NCBI RefSeq assembly: GCF_000744185.1
Contig: NZ_JQLL01000001.1
Location: forward strand, 2,137,001 to 2,201,000
DNA length: 64,000 nucleotides
DNA from: Carnobacterium funditum DSM 5970
Lineage (GTDB): Bacteria > Bacillota > Bacilli > Lactobacillales > Carnobacteriaceae
Direction of reading: 5' to 3'
Numbering within the stretch: position 1 is the stretch's first letter; each line of letters begins with the position of its first letter. The translations under genes and the position numbers were made by a program. The notes below the pieces were generated by a model, which saw nothing but the letters and a program-made list of their open reading frames with translations, was not told the DNA's origin and made no database searches. This document shows, one piece after another, positions 1-8,713 of the stretch.

Positions 1-2
1 CC

Positions 3-155
3 TTTGGCGACTGGGAGCCGACGCTTGAAAAAAGAGGTTTTGCACCACTAATCCGATTATTCTTGGCCGCTGTTGAGTCGGGTGAGAACCCAGTCTCGAC
101 TCAATCGACTTTAATATCCCATCAACTGTGTGATAAAATTGTTGAAAATAAATGA
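3..155 (+). CDS. Gfo/Idh/MocA-family oxidoreductase, C-terminal end (partial)
   Basis: This is the last 50 codons of a gene that begins before the window; it is open from base 3 to a TGA at 153-155. The peptide contains an LEKRGFAPLIRLFL stretch followed by a helix ending in HQLCDKIVENK. That layout resembles the C-terminal end of Gfo/Idh/MocA NAD(P)-dependent sugar oxidoreductases, where a last helix with a HELCE-like motif is common. The catalytic and nucleotide-binding parts lie outside the window, so substrate and reaction cannot be given. The family call rests on a short tail and is tentative. Confidence 0.5.
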   Translation, partial: FGDWEPTLEKRGFAPLIRLFLAAVESGENPVSTQSTLISHQLCDKIVENK

Positions 156-270
156 AGAAGGCCATCTAAGGAAATACAAAAAAACACCTTATTATTTAGT
201 AGAGAAATAACACAGAAAAAATAATTTTCAGTAGAATAGATTTTCTGTTATCATAAATTTAATAATAGGC

Positions 271-298
271 TTTACTTTTCATTTGATGAGTCTATAAT
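271..298 (+). promoter_or_regulatory. Putative sigma-A promoter for ktrBA
   Basis: TTTACT at 271-276 and TATAAT at 293-298 are separated by 16 bases. The likely transcript start is about 35 bases before the ktrB start codon. The leader is too short to hold a c-di-AMP riboswitch such as the one seen before ktrAB in Bacillus. Confidence 0.55.
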
Positions 299-339
299 AC
301 ATTTGTGCGTCTAAGTTTTTTGAGAAAGAGGTTGCCTTT

Positions 340-1725
340 ATGTTATCAGATAAATTTAGAAAACTATCGATATCAACCCGGATAGCTTTCAGTTTTGCTT
401 TAGTTATTTTCATTGGTTCATTATTATTGAGTTTGCCTATTAGTACGGCAGCGACTTCACAAAATACCTACTTTGATAACTTATTTACTGCTGTGTCCTT
501 AACGAGTGTTACAGGATTAGCTACTACTTCGGTGGCAGAATCGTATACTATTTTTGGGCAAGTAATTAGTATCATACTGATGCAAATAGGTGGACTAGGG
601 CTAATGACAATCATTGCTACTATTTTGATTAGATTTGGGAAAAAAATTAGTTATACAGATGCTATGGCCGTTAAAGAGGCTTTAAATCGAGATAAATTGG
701 GTGATTTCAAAACTTACGTATTGTCGATATTTAAATATACTTTAGTCATTGAAGGAGTAGGAATGTTTTTACTGTCGTTCCGTTTTGTTCCTGATTTTGG
801 GTGGGCTAAAGGCTTATTCACCTCTTTATTTTTAGCGGTTTCAGGTTTTTGTAATGCTGGATTTGATAATATGGGAGCAGTTAGCCTTCAGAATTATGTT
901 CAAGATCCTTTAGTAAACTTCGTTATTGCTACATTGATTATCTTAGGTGGAATTGGTTTTTCTGTTTGGTTCGATGTCACCTCTAATATGTATTCAGTTA
1001 TTAAAAATAAAAAAAAATTAGGATTTAAAAAAATGTACCGCTTGCTAAGACCTCATACGCGCTTAGCCGTTAATGTATCATCTATTTTGTTACTAACAGG
1101 AACAATCATGTTTATGGCAGTGGAATGGAATAATACTTCTTCAATTGGAAATTATACCATCCCTCAAAAAGTAATGGTTTCCTTTTTCCAATCTGTTACG
1201 ATGAGAACAGCTGGTTTTGCAACAATTGATTATGCGACTGTTCTACCATTTTCGTTATTATTCTCCATCTTTCTGATGTTTATCGGAGGTTCCCCAGGGG
1301 GGACAGCCGGTGGGATAAAAACAACAACATTTGCATTGGTAATCTTATTAGTCATAAATGAAATAAGAGGTCAGAATAGCATTAATTATGCAAGTCACTC
1401 TATCCCGGTCGAAACGATTCGTAGAGCAATCGTAGTGGTCTTCACTTTTTTTGCTTGTTTGATGACTGGCTTTAGTATTTTATTAATTGTTGAAGAGCAG
1501 TCCTTTATAATGTTGCTATTTGAGGCAGTCTCAGCATTGGGAACGGTTGGTATAAGCGCTAATTTAACGCCAGAATTATCGCGAATAGGTCAGACCGTTT
1601 TAATGGTATTTATGTTTATTGGACGGATAGGCCCAATTACGATTTTCTTAAGTCTTGTCAGAAGAAAACGAAAAGGAAAAGGAAAAGAAAGAGTCTACGC
1701 TAAAACAAATATTTTAATTGGATAG
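340..1725 (+). CDS. ktrB: KtrB potassium transporter membrane subunit
   Basis: This is the ion-conducting subunit of a Ktr-type potassium uptake system in the cytoplasmic membrane. The 461-residue length fits KtrB. Four pore-loop selectivity-filter segments are visible: SVTGLATT near residue 56, CNAGFDN near 171, RTAGFAT near 289 and GTVGISA near 401. The central gating loop appears as a Gly-rich GGSPGGTAGG segment near 316, as expected for TrkH/KtrB proteins. The start follows an AGAGG ribosome site. The gene overlaps or abuts the regulatory subunit ktrA, so the two make one operon. No riboswitch is visible in the leader. Confidence 0.95.
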   Translation: MLSDKFRKLSISTRIAFSFALVIFIGSLLLSLPISTAATSQNTYFDNLFTAVSLTSVTGLATTSVAESYTIFGQVISIILMQIGGLGLMTIIATILIRFGKKISYTDAMAVKEALNRDKLGDFKTYVLSIFKYTLVIEGVGMFLLSFRFVPDFGWAKGLFTSLFLAVSGFCNAGFDNMGAVSLQNYVQDPLVNFVIATLIILGGIGFSVWFDVTSNMYSVIKNKKKLGFKKMYRLLRPHTRLAVNVSSILLLTGTIMFMAVEWNNTSSIGNYTIPQKVMVSFFQSVTMRTAGFATIDYATVLPFSLLFSIFLMFIGGSPGGTAGGIKTTTFALVILLVINEIRGQNSINYASHSIPVETIRRAIVVVFTFFACLMTGFSILLIVEEQSFIMLLFEAVSALGTVGISANLTPELSRIGQTVLMVFMFIGRIGPITIFLSLVRRKRKGKGKERVYAKTNILIG

Positions 1726-1738
1726 GGGAGATCTTAAA

Positions 1739-2410
1739 ATGGCAACAAAAACAGTTGGTGTATTGGGTTTAGGTATATTTGGTTCTTCAATTGCTAAAGA
1801 ATTAAGTGAGTTTGATTGTGAAGTGATTGCTGTCGATTTAGATGTAAGCAATGTAGATCGAGTAGAGCCTTTTGTTACAGAAGCTATCCAAGGAGATATC
1901 ACAGACTTAGAGTTTCTAAAAAATATAGGACTTGAGAATTGTGATGTTGTCGTTGTAGCAACAGGAACTAGTCTTGAAGCTAGCGTCCTAGCAGTAATGA
2001 ATTGTAAAAAAATGAATATTGATAGGATTGTTGCTAAAGCAAAAAATAAAATGTTTATGGAAGTTTTAATGGCTGTCGGAGCAACAACAGTTGTTCGCCC
2101 AGAAAAAGAAATGGGAACAAGAGTAGCCAAAAACTTATTAAGACGTCATATAACTGACATTGTTGACTTAGATGATCAATATGCTGTAATTGAATTTTTC
2201 CCACCAATCAAATGGGTTGGCCATTCTTTAGAAGAACTAGATTTGCGTAAACGCTATGAAATGAATGTTATTGGCATCAGAAAAAAAATAGAAAGAAAGT
2301 TAGATGTTTCATTCGGACCAGATTACATTATGCAGAGTAATGACATTATAGTAGGGATAGCAGAGTCTGAAATATTTGAACGTTACGATTATCTTAATAA
2401 GTTAAAATAA
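1739..2410 (+). CDS. ktrA: KtrA cytosolic gating subunit (RCK domain)
   Basis: KtrA forms the cytosolic ring that binds nucleotide and gates KtrB. The N-terminal half is a Rossmann RCK_N domain with GLGIFG at residues 10-15 and an acidic residue at the end of beta-2. The C-terminal half is an RCK_C domain, the usual site for c-di-AMP binding in Firmicutes. An in-frame ATG lies further upstream within the end of ktrB. I chose the ATG at 1739 because an AGGGGAG ribosome site sits 8 bases before it and the resulting 223 residues match the family. It is the second gene of the ktrBA operon. Confidence 0.95.
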   Translation: MATKTVGVLGLGIFGSSIAKELSEFDCEVIAVDLDVSNVDRVEPFVTEAIQGDITDLEFLKNIGLENCDVVVVATGTSLEASVLAVMNCKKMNIDRIVAKAKNKMFMEVLMAVGATTVVRPEKEMGTRVAKNLLRRHITDIVDLDDQYAVIEFFPPIKWVGHSLEELDLRKRYEMNVIGIRKKIERKLDVSFGPDYIMQSNDIIVGIAESEIFERYDYLNKLK

Positions 2411-2575
2411 GCCTGAATAATCACCTTTATTCTCGAAACCGATACTAAATAGTTAGTGTGCCACTATTTTTTGATGGACTCGTTTAGGATGAGTTTGATA
2501 CTAGCATAAATCCCGAATCATTATTTGGTGAACAGTTGTGAAGCTTACAAGTCTCGGTAGTGTGTTCTTTCGGAT

Positions 2576-2624
2576 GGAGAAGTCGGTGTCATTTTGACCA
2601 CGATTTCTCCATGCTTGTTTTTTT
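2576..2624 (+). terminator. Hairpin with T-run, possible terminator or end of a small RNA
   Basis: GGAGAAGTCG at 2576-2585 pairs with CGATTTCTCC at 2601-2610 with one G-T pair, and GTC/GAC pair inside the loop. A T-rich tail with seven T follows. It lies 166 bases after ktrA, so it may end the ktrBA transcript or a separate small RNA. Confidence 0.4.
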
Positions 2625-2780
2625 AGACAAGTTTAGATGGAAACTATCTCAAGGTGTCTATTTTGATACTAGGATGGACAAGTTGGAAAGAATTTTTTTG
2701 AATCTTGTCTATTTTCTTGAATAAGATACAATAAGCGAATCGGCTATATCTAATTAGTGTCATAGCGAAGAAGGAAAAGC

Positions 2781-2807
2781 AGCATATACTCTATGTAAGT
2801 ATATGCT
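2781..2807. repeat. Perfect 10-bp inverted repeat
   Basis: AGCATATACT (2781-2790) and AGTATATGCT (2798-2807) are exact reverse complements around a 7-base loop. It could be a weak terminator or a protein-binding site. There is no clean T run directly behind it. Confidence 0.5.
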
Positions 2808-3040
2808 GAAATCCTATTTCTTTAATAAGAAGGTAAAAAAACTTATGTAAAAAAATACTCTGAATAGTTCAGGATAATACTGTGAAAAAAGCAATAAAAG
2901 AAAAGAAAGCTAAAGTTATTTTAATTAGTTGAGTTAAAAATCTGAAATTAGCGTGAGAATAGGCACAAAAGCTGTTCAAATGACTGGTTGGCATGTTAGA
3001 ATATTGAGTAGTAAATTAACTTTGAGAGGGTCATTATGCA

Positions 3041-3946
3041 ATGCTAATAACAAAAATGAAAGAACAGTTTCCTAATTCAATAATAAAAGAAAAAGAACCA
3101 TTGTCTCTTTACACTTATACAAAAACAGGCGGACCAGCAGATATATTAGTATTGCCTCAAGAAAAATCTGAGGTTGTTGAGTTAGTGGAATGGATTAACA
3201 AGAATGAGTTGGCATTAACAGTTTTAGGGAATGCTAGCAATTTAATTGTAAAAGATGGTGGCATCCATGGGGTGGTTATGGTCTTAACTGAAATGAATGA
3301 TATTTCTATTTCTAAAAATCGCATTATTGCGCAAAGTGGCGCACGTTTGATTGACACCTCCTATGCCGCATTAAATGCTGAATTAACAGGTTTAGAATTT
3401 GCTTGTGGTATTCCTGGTAGCATTGGGGGAGCCGTATTTATGAATGCTGGAGCTTACGGAGGCGAGGTTAGCGAAGTCATTCATGAGGTTACTATTTTGA
3501 CTCGTTTAGGAGAGGTAAAAGAATTAAAAAATAAAGACCTTGATTTCCGCTATCGCCACAGTTCGATACAAGATACGAGAGATATCGTTTTAGAAGTTGA
3601 GTTTCACTTAGAAAAAGGGGAAACTTCTGAAATAGAAGCACGTATGTTGGAATTAACTTTCTTACGAGAGTCTAAACAACCCTTAGAATACCCTTCTTGC
3701 GGAAGTGTATTTAAACGGCCAACAGGCTATTTTACAGGGAAATTAATCCAGGAGGCTGGATTACAAGGTAAAACTTGGGGAGGCGCTCAAATTTCAGAGA
3801 AGCACGCCGGTTTTATTGTAAACATCAATCAGGCTACAGCAACGGACTATATAGAATTAATCGCACATGTCCAAAAGATTATCTTAGAAAATTCGGGTGT
3901 TGAACTTATAACAGAGGTTCGAATCATTGGAGAAAATCTTATTTGA
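3041..3946 (+). CDS. murB: UDP-N-acetylenolpyruvoylglucosamine reductase MurB
   Basis: MurB reduces UDP-GlcNAc-enolpyruvate to UDP-MurNAc with FAD and NADPH, an early cytosolic step of peptidoglycan synthesis. The 301 residues show the FAD-binding YTKTGGPADI segment near residue 26, the GIPGSIGGAVFMNAGAYGGE region near 127, and YPSCGSVFKRP near 218, which holds the active-site serine. It ends with a conserved glutamate (TEVRIIGE). The start is the ATG at 3041, behind GAGAGGG; an ATG five bases earlier runs into a stop after three codons. The gene stands alone and is followed by a strong terminator. Confidence 0.95.
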   Translation: MLITKMKEQFPNSIIKEKEPLSLYTYTKTGGPADILVLPQEKSEVVELVEWINKNELALTVLGNASNLIVKDGGIHGVVMVLTEMNDISISKNRIIAQSGARLIDTSYAALNAELTGLEFACGIPGSIGGAVFMNAGAYGGEVSEVIHEVTILTRLGEVKELKNKDLDFRYRHSSIQDTRDIVLEVEFHLEKGETSEIEARMLELTFLRESKQPLEYPSCGSVFKRPTGYFTGKLIQEAGLQGKTWGGAQISEKHAGFIVNINQATATDYIELIAHVQKIILENSGVELITEVRIIGENLI

Positions 3947-3960
3947 TAAAAAATAGTTCG

Positions 3961-4003
3961 AAAAATCAAAAACAGAATTTATTTTCTGTTTTTGATTTTT
4001 TTA
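3961..4003 (+). terminator. Rho-independent terminator after murB
   Basis: A 17-bp perfect stem (AAAAATCAAAAACAGAA against its complement) with a 6-base loop is followed by a T run. The A-rich left arm makes it potentially bidirectional. Confidence 0.85.
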
Positions 4004-4042
4004 TTGCTTTTAGTCCGATAAAAATTATAATTAGAAGGTATG

Positions 4043-4061
4043 AGTAAACTTATTGTTTACT
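4043..4061. promoter_or_regulatory. Palindromic operator candidate before the pot operon
   Basis: AGTAAAC-TTATT-GTTTACT is a perfect 7-bp inverted repeat with a 5-base spacer, 62 bases before the Xre-cupin regulator start. It is a natural candidate binding site for that regulator. This is inference from position and symmetry only. Confidence 0.45.
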
Positions 4062-4123
4062 ATAGATGAACTTGTTGCTACATACTTAAATCTTTTAGAA
4101 ATAACTCTTAAGGAGCTATAAAA

Positions 4124-4666
4124 ATGGAAATCGGTAAGCGAATTAAAAATTTACGTATTCAAAAAAATTTTACTCAAGAAGAACTAGGCGAACGAACCGA
4201 TGTAAGTAAAGGTTATATTTCTCAACTGGAACGAGATCTTAGCATGCCTTCAATGGATGTTTTCTTTGATATTTTAGAAGTATTGGGATGTGACCCTAAA
4301 GACTTCTTTGATAAGCAAGACATGGAGCAACGGGTTGTGTACCGAAGAGATCATATTACTCGTTTTGAAGATTTAGAAAAAGGATATAAGATTGAATGGT
4401 TGGTTCCAGAGGCGAATGAAAATGAGATGGAGCCAATTTTTTTAACGCTTAACCAAGCAGGTGAATTTAAAGATTTTGGTCCCTCCCTTGCTGAAACGTT
4501 TGCTTTTGTTAAAGAAGGCGAAGTTTCTGTAGAAATTGGATCAAAAAGATACGTTGCAAAAAAAGGAGAATCTATTTACTTTCACGCTACTCAACAACAT
4601 AAAATAGTGAATAAATTCCAAGGGAAAAGTATGTTATTAATGGTCGTGACGGATTCTTATCTGTAA
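4124..4666 (+). CDS. Xre-family HTH regulator with cupin domain (polyamine operon regulator)
   Basis: The 180-residue protein has an N-terminal Xre-type helix-turn-helix (about residues 6-60, with TQEELGERTDVSKGYISQLE) and a C-terminal cupin domain (about 105-178). This layout is known from small-molecule-sensing regulators such as PuuR. It lies 53 bases before potA in the same direction and is most likely co-transcribed with potABCD. By context it probably controls polyamine uptake, but no effector can be read from the sequence. A good AAGGAG site precedes the ATG. The upstream palindrome at 4043-4061 may be its own operator. Confidence 0.85.
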   Translation: MEIGKRIKNLRIQKNFTQEELGERTDVSKGYISQLERDLSMPSMDVFFDILEVLGCDPKDFFDKQDMEQRVVYRRDHITRFEDLEKGYKIEWLVPEANENEMEPIFLTLNQAGEFKDFGPSLAETFAFVKEGEVSVEIGSKRYVAKKGESIYFHATQQHKIVNKFQGKSMLLMVVTDSYL

Positions 4667-4719
4667 TAGCTAAATCATTATAAAAAATAAGTCGATCAGA
4701 TGAAAGAGGAGTACCAAAA

Positions 4720-5814
4720 ATGACAGAAAATATAATTATCCGCTTTGAACAGGTAAAAAAACAATACGATAATGATGAGCCTGTTCTAAAAAATATAAAC
4801 TTTGAAATTGAACAAGGTAAATTTTATACATTATTAGGTCCGTCAGGTTGTGGAAAGACAACCATTTTACGCTTGATTGCTGGATTCACTGAAGCGAATG
4901 AAGGAACCATCACTTTAGATGGAAAAGTAGTAAACGATTTACCAGCCAATGAACGCAAAGTGAATACCGTTTTTCAAGATTATGCTTTGTTTCCGCATAT
5001 GAATGTTTATGAAAATATTGCTTTCGGATTACGTATTAAAAAGATGGACAAAAAGACCATCAAAGAAAAAGTAGGAAATGTATTGAAACTGGTCCGTTTG
5101 TCAAATTATGAAGATCGTGATATCAGTGAGATGTCAGGTGGCCAACGCCAACGTGTAGCGATTGCTCGTGCTTTGGTTAATGAACCAGAAGTATTATTGC
5201 TAGATGAACCTTTATCCGCATTGGACTTAAAGCTGAGAACAGATATGCAATATGAGTTGCGTGAATTGCAACGTCGATTAGGAATTACATTCGTTTTCGT
5301 AACACATGATCAAGAAGAAGCTTTAGCAATGAGTGATGAAATTTTTGTGATGAAAGACGGAGAAATTGTTCAAAGTGGGACACCTGTCGATGTATACGAT
5401 GAACCTATTAATCGATATGTGGCTGATTTCATCGGAAAAAGCAACATCGTTAAAGGGCAGATGCTTGAAGATTATAAAGTTTCTATTGTTGGCCATTCAC
5501 TCGAGTGTGTAGATGCAGGAATGAAACTTAATGAGAAGGTCGAAGTTGTTTTGCGTCCAGAAGATTTAGTGTTAACGACGGTTGAGCAAGGGAAAATTGC
5601 TATTAAAGTTGACACACAGCTCTTTAGGGGTGTCCATTATGAGATTATCGGACATGACTGTGAGCGAAATGAATGGATGGTACATTCAACCAAGAAAGCG
5701 AAAGTTGGAAGCGAAGTCGGGCTGTACTTTGAGCCTGAAGATATACACGTTATGCGTTTTGGAGAATCAGAGCAAGACTTTGATGCACGTCTGGAAAGTT
5801 ACGAAGAGGAGTAA
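4720..5814 (+). CDS. potA: Spermidine/putrescine ABC transporter ATPase PotA
   Basis: PotA is the cytosolic ATPase that powers polyamine import through PotB-PotC. The Walker A motif GPSGCGKTT lies near residue 39, the signature MSGGQRQRV near 138, and the Walker B with [11 protein letters not shown] near 160. A C-terminal TOBE-like domain covers roughly residues 240-345. The length of 364 residues is normal. An AGAGGAG ribosome site precedes the ATG. It is the first transport gene of the operon; the potB start codon follows after only 13 bases. Confidence 0.95.
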   Translation: MTENIIIRFEQVKKQYDNDEPVLKNINFEIEQGKFYTLLGPSGCGKTTILRLIAGFTEANEGTITLDGKVVNDLPANERKVNTVFQDYALFPHMNVYENIAFGLRIKKMDKKTIKEKVGNVLKLVRLSNYEDRDISEMSGGQRQRVAIARALVNEPEVLLLDEPLSALDLKLRTDMQYELRELQRRLGITFVFVTHDQEEALAMSDEIFVMKDGEIVQSGTPVDVYDEPINRYVADFIGKSNIVKGQMLEDYKVSIVGHSLECVDAGMKLNEKVEVVLRPEDLVLTTVEQGKIAIKVDTQLFRGVHYEIIGHDCERNEWMVHSTKKAKVGSEVGLYFEPEDIHVMRFGESEQDFDARLESYEEE

Positions 5815-5827
5815 GGAGGATAATAAA

Positions 5828-6643
5828 GTGACGAAACAATCAAAATTTTTTTATTTTATACCCTATAGTTTGTGGCTACTATTTTTTGTCGCAGCTCCTT
5901 TACTGTTGATTTTTTATCAGTCATTTTTTACAGTTGGAGGTCAGTTCACGTTAACAAATTACCAAACTTTTTTTGAATCTGGCACTTACTTGAGGATGAC
6001 GTTGAATTCAGTATGGTACGCTTTTGTAATAACCATTTTAACATTGCTTATTAGCTACCCGACAGCTTATTTACTAAATAAAACGAAGCACAAGCAATTA
6101 TGGCTCTTGTTAATTATTTTGCCAACATGGATAAATTTGTTGCTAAAAGCTTATGCTTTCATTGGTATCTTTAGTATTAATGGTTCGGTAAATGATTTTT
6201 TAATGTTTATTGGAATTGGTAGGCAACAAATCTTATTTACGGATGTTAGTTTTCTGTTAGTGGCGACCTATATTGAAATTCCATTTATGATTTTGCCCAT
6301 ATTTAATGCATTGGAAAAATTAAATCCTTCGTATGAGCGTGCAAGTCGTGATTTAGGGGCAAATAGTATCGAAACTTTCCGAAGAGTGATTTTCCCTTTA
6401 ACATTAAATGGTGTTAAAAGTGGGGTTCAAGCAGTATTTATTCCATCGTTATCGTTATTTATGTTAACCCGTTTAATTGGTGGGAATCGAGTGATTACTT
6501 TAGGAACAGCTATCGAACAACATTTTCTTGTCACGCAAGATTGGGGTATGGGTTCAACAATCGGAGTTGTCTTGATTGTAGCCATGTTGCTTATTATGTT
6601 GCTGACAGGTGAAAAGAAAAAGAAAGTGAGGGTACATAAATGA
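5828..6643 (+). CDS. potB: Spermidine/putrescine ABC transporter permease PotB
   Basis: PotB is one of the two membrane permease subunits of the polyamine importer. The 271-residue protein has about six hydrophobic segments. It carries the EAA loop (ERASRDLGANSIETFRRV, near residue 175) that docks on the ATPase. The reading frame stays open far upstream inside potA, but the real start is the GTG at 5828: AAGGAGGA lies 7 bases before it, and the protein then begins just ahead of the first membrane helix. The 3' end overlaps the potC start by 4 bases (ATGA), which indicates translational coupling. Confidence 0.95.
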   Translation: MTKQSKFFYFIPYSLWLLFFVAAPLLLIFYQSFFTVGGQFTLTNYQTFFESGTYLRMTLNSVWYAFVITILTLLISYPTAYLLNKTKHKQLWLLLIILPTWINLLLKAYAFIGIFSINGSVNDFLMFIGIGRQQILFTDVSFLLVATYIEIPFMILPIFNALEKLNPSYERASRDLGANSIETFRRVIFPLTLNGVKSGVQAVFIPSLSLFMLTRLIGGNRVITLGTAIEQHFLVTQDWGMGSTIGVVLIVAMLLIMLLTGEKKKKVRVHK

Positions 6644-7473
6644 AAAAGAAGCGTTTTAAATGGTCTAATCTTTATTTGATAGCGGTCTTTATTGTTCTGT
6701 ACGCCCCTATTTTTTATCTTATTTTCTATTCATTTAATGCAGGAGGAACAATGACTAGTTTTGAAGGGTTTACGTGGGACAATTATCTAGCTGTATTTAA
6801 AGACACTCGTTTAATTACGATTGTTTTGAATACCTTGTTAGTTGCGTTACTTTCTTCATTGGTTGCAACGAGTATTGGAACATTTGGGGCGTTAGCTATT
6901 TATTATACAAAAAAAAGACAAACCCGCACGACATTACTTAGTTTAAACAACATTCTAATGGTATCACCAGATGTTATTATCGGTGCTAGTTTTCTAATTT
7001 TATTTACTTTTATTGGTTTCAGTTTAGGATTTGCCTCAGTTTTGCTTTCGCATATCGCGTTTAGTATCCCAATTGTTGTCTTGATGATCTTACCTAAGTT
7101 GAAAGAAATGAATGATACTATGATTATGGCAGCTCGTGATTTGGGAGCAAGTAACTGGCAAGTACTGAGCAAAGTTATTTTACCAAGTATTACTCCGGGT
7201 ATCCTAGCTGGCTTTTTCATGGCGTTTACCTATTCGCTAGACGATTTTGCAGTAACTTTTTTCGTAACAGGGAATGGATTTACAACCTTAGCCGTCGAGA
7301 TATACTCTAGAGCTCGTCAAGGGGTCAGTTTAGAAATCAATGCCTTAAGTGCTTTGATGTTTCTTTTCTCTCTGATATTGGTTGTCGGCTATTACTTTAT
7401 TCAACAACACAATGTATCAAAAAAACAAAAAAATAAAAAGCGACCTTTAACTGAGGCGGTGACGATAAGATGA
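6640..7473 (+). CDS. potC: Spermidine/putrescine ABC transporter permease PotC
   Basis: PotC is the second permease subunit of the polyamine importer. The 277 residues show about six membrane segments and an EAA loop (MIMAARDLGASNWQVLSKV, near residue 162). The protein ends in a lysine-rich cytosolic tail. It overlaps potB by 4 bases at the start and potD by 4 bases at the end. The whole operon is therefore tightly coupled. Confidence 0.95.
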   Translation: MKKKRFKWSNLYLIAVFIVLYAPIFYLIFYSFNAGGTMTSFEGFTWDNYLAVFKDTRLITIVLNTLLVALLSSLVATSIGTFGALAIYYTKKRQTRTTLLSLNNILMVSPDVIIGASFLILFTFIGFSLGFASVLLSHIAFSIPIVVLMILPKLKEMNDTMIMAARDLGASNWQVLSKVILPSITPGILAGFFMAFTYSLDDFAVTFFVTGNGFTTLAVEIYSRARQGVSLEINALSALMFLFSLILVVGYYFIQQHNVSKKQKNKKRPLTEAVTIR

Positions 7474-8543
7474 AAAGATTACTAGCTATCATCGTTTCTA
7501 TTTTAGTAGTCAGCGTAGGTTTATCTATTTCGATTGATCAGTTAAGCAAATCGCAAGGTATTACATCAGAGAATACCCTAAATCTTTACAATTGGGGAGA
7601 TTATATAGATCCTGATTTGATAACCAAATTTGAAAAAGAAACGGATTATCGTGTATCGTATGAAACGTTTGATTCTAACGAAGCGATGTATACTAAAATT
7701 GAGCAGGGTGGAACGGCCTATGATTTGGCTGTTCCGAGTGAATACATGATCCAACGAATGATAAAAGAAGACATGGTTTTTAAATTAGATCACAGTAAAA
7801 TTAAAGGCTTAGAAAATATAAACGACTTATTTTTAAATCAATCCTTCGATCCAAATAATGCTTATTCTATTCCGTATTTCTGGGGGACATTAGGAATTAT
7901 TTACAATGACAAGTTTGTAAACGAAAAAGACATCAGACATTGGGATGATCTTTGGAATCCGGAATTAAAAAATAATGTGATGTTAATTGATGGAGCTAGA
8001 GAAGTAATGGGCTTATCTTTAAATAGTTTAGGATATTCATTGAATTCAAAAAACATAGTGGAACTCGAAGAAGCAGTAAAAAAATTAAATCTGTTAACGC
8101 CTAACGTTAAGGCTATTGTGGCAGATGAAATCAAAATGTACATGATTCAAGAAGAAAGCTCCGTTGCGGTAACTTTTTCAGGAGAAGCTGCAGAAATGTT
8201 AGATGAAAACGAAAATCTTCATTATGTTATTCCAGAAGAAGGTTCAAATCTATGGTTTGATAATTTTGTGATTCCCAAAACGGCAAAAAATAAAGAAGCA
8301 GCGTATGCCTTTATCAACTTCATGCTTAAACCTGAAAATGCCGCTCAAAATGCTGAATACATTGGTTATTCGACACCAAATGAAGAAGCTAAAAAACAAT
8401 TGCCGGAAGAAATAATAGAGGATAAGCAATTTTATCCTGACTCACAAACGTTAAAAAATCTTGAAGTTTATGACGATTTAGGCAAAAACTATATCGGTAT
8501 CTACAATGATTTGTTTTTAGAATTTAAAATGCATCGTAAATAA
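7470..8543 (+). CDS. potD: Spermidine/putrescine-binding protein PotD
   Basis: PotD is the extracytoplasmic polyamine-binding component. After an N-terminal hydrophobic segment (about residues 4-22) the protein reads as a type 2 periplasmic-binding fold (NLYNWGDYIDPDLI near 38, then the family pattern through residue 350). The N-terminal segment has no cysteine, so the lipobox usual for Gram-positive binding proteins is missing. The protein is probably held by an uncleaved signal anchor, or is released. It is the last gene of the operon; I see no clear terminator hairpin behind it. Confidence 0.93.
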   Translation: MKRLLAIIVSILVVSVGLSISIDQLSKSQGITSENTLNLYNWGDYIDPDLITKFEKETDYRVSYETFDSNEAMYTKIEQGGTAYDLAVPSEYMIQRMIKEDMVFKLDHSKIKGLENINDLFLNQSFDPNNAYSIPYFWGTLGIIYNDKFVNEKDIRHWDDLWNPELKNNVMLIDGAREVMGLSLNSLGYSLNSKNIVELEEAVKKLNLLTPNVKAIVADEIKMYMIQEESSVAVTFSGEAAEMLDENENLHYVIPEEGSNLWFDNFVIPKTAKNKEAAYAFINFMLKPENAAQNAEYIGYSTPNEEAKKQLPEEIIEDKQFYPDSQTLKNLEVYDDLGKNYIGIYNDLFLEFKMHRK

Positions 8544-8713
8544 AAAGGATAAAAAAAGAGGGGATTCTAAACATTTTATATTTGCTTATGGTACACTTCA
8601 TTTTGATGTTACTTAACTAATCCAAATAAAAATCATTAAATAAATGAAAAAGGTATTTGAATAAACAGAATGTTGGCTTATTCAGAATATGGAACAGGAG
8701 TAAAGGTGAAGAA

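Larger units (their letters stand above)
2411..3023. other. Gene-free stretch with hairpins, between ktrA and murB
   Basis: No convincing coding frame is present in about 600 bases. The stretch holds a 10-bp-stem hairpin followed by a T run (2576-2624) and a perfect 10-bp inverted repeat (2781-2807). Motifs like ATGGACAAGT recur several times (near 2493, 2574 and 2673). It could carry a small RNA or be a decayed insertion. I do not recognise a known RNA family or a tRNA in it. Confidence 0.5.

Noticed and set aside
305-339. c-di-AMP riboswitch upstream of ktrB
   Set aside because: The leader from the likely promoter is only about 35 bases and cannot fold the known structure.
1714-2130. Long open frame on the minus strand across ktrA
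   Set aside because: It lies fully opposite a clear KtrA gene, has no ribosome site and a composition that simply mirrors the real gene.
2411-3023. tRNA or other known RNA gene between ktrA and murB
   Set aside because: No T-loop consensus or other family signature is visible; only generic hairpins.
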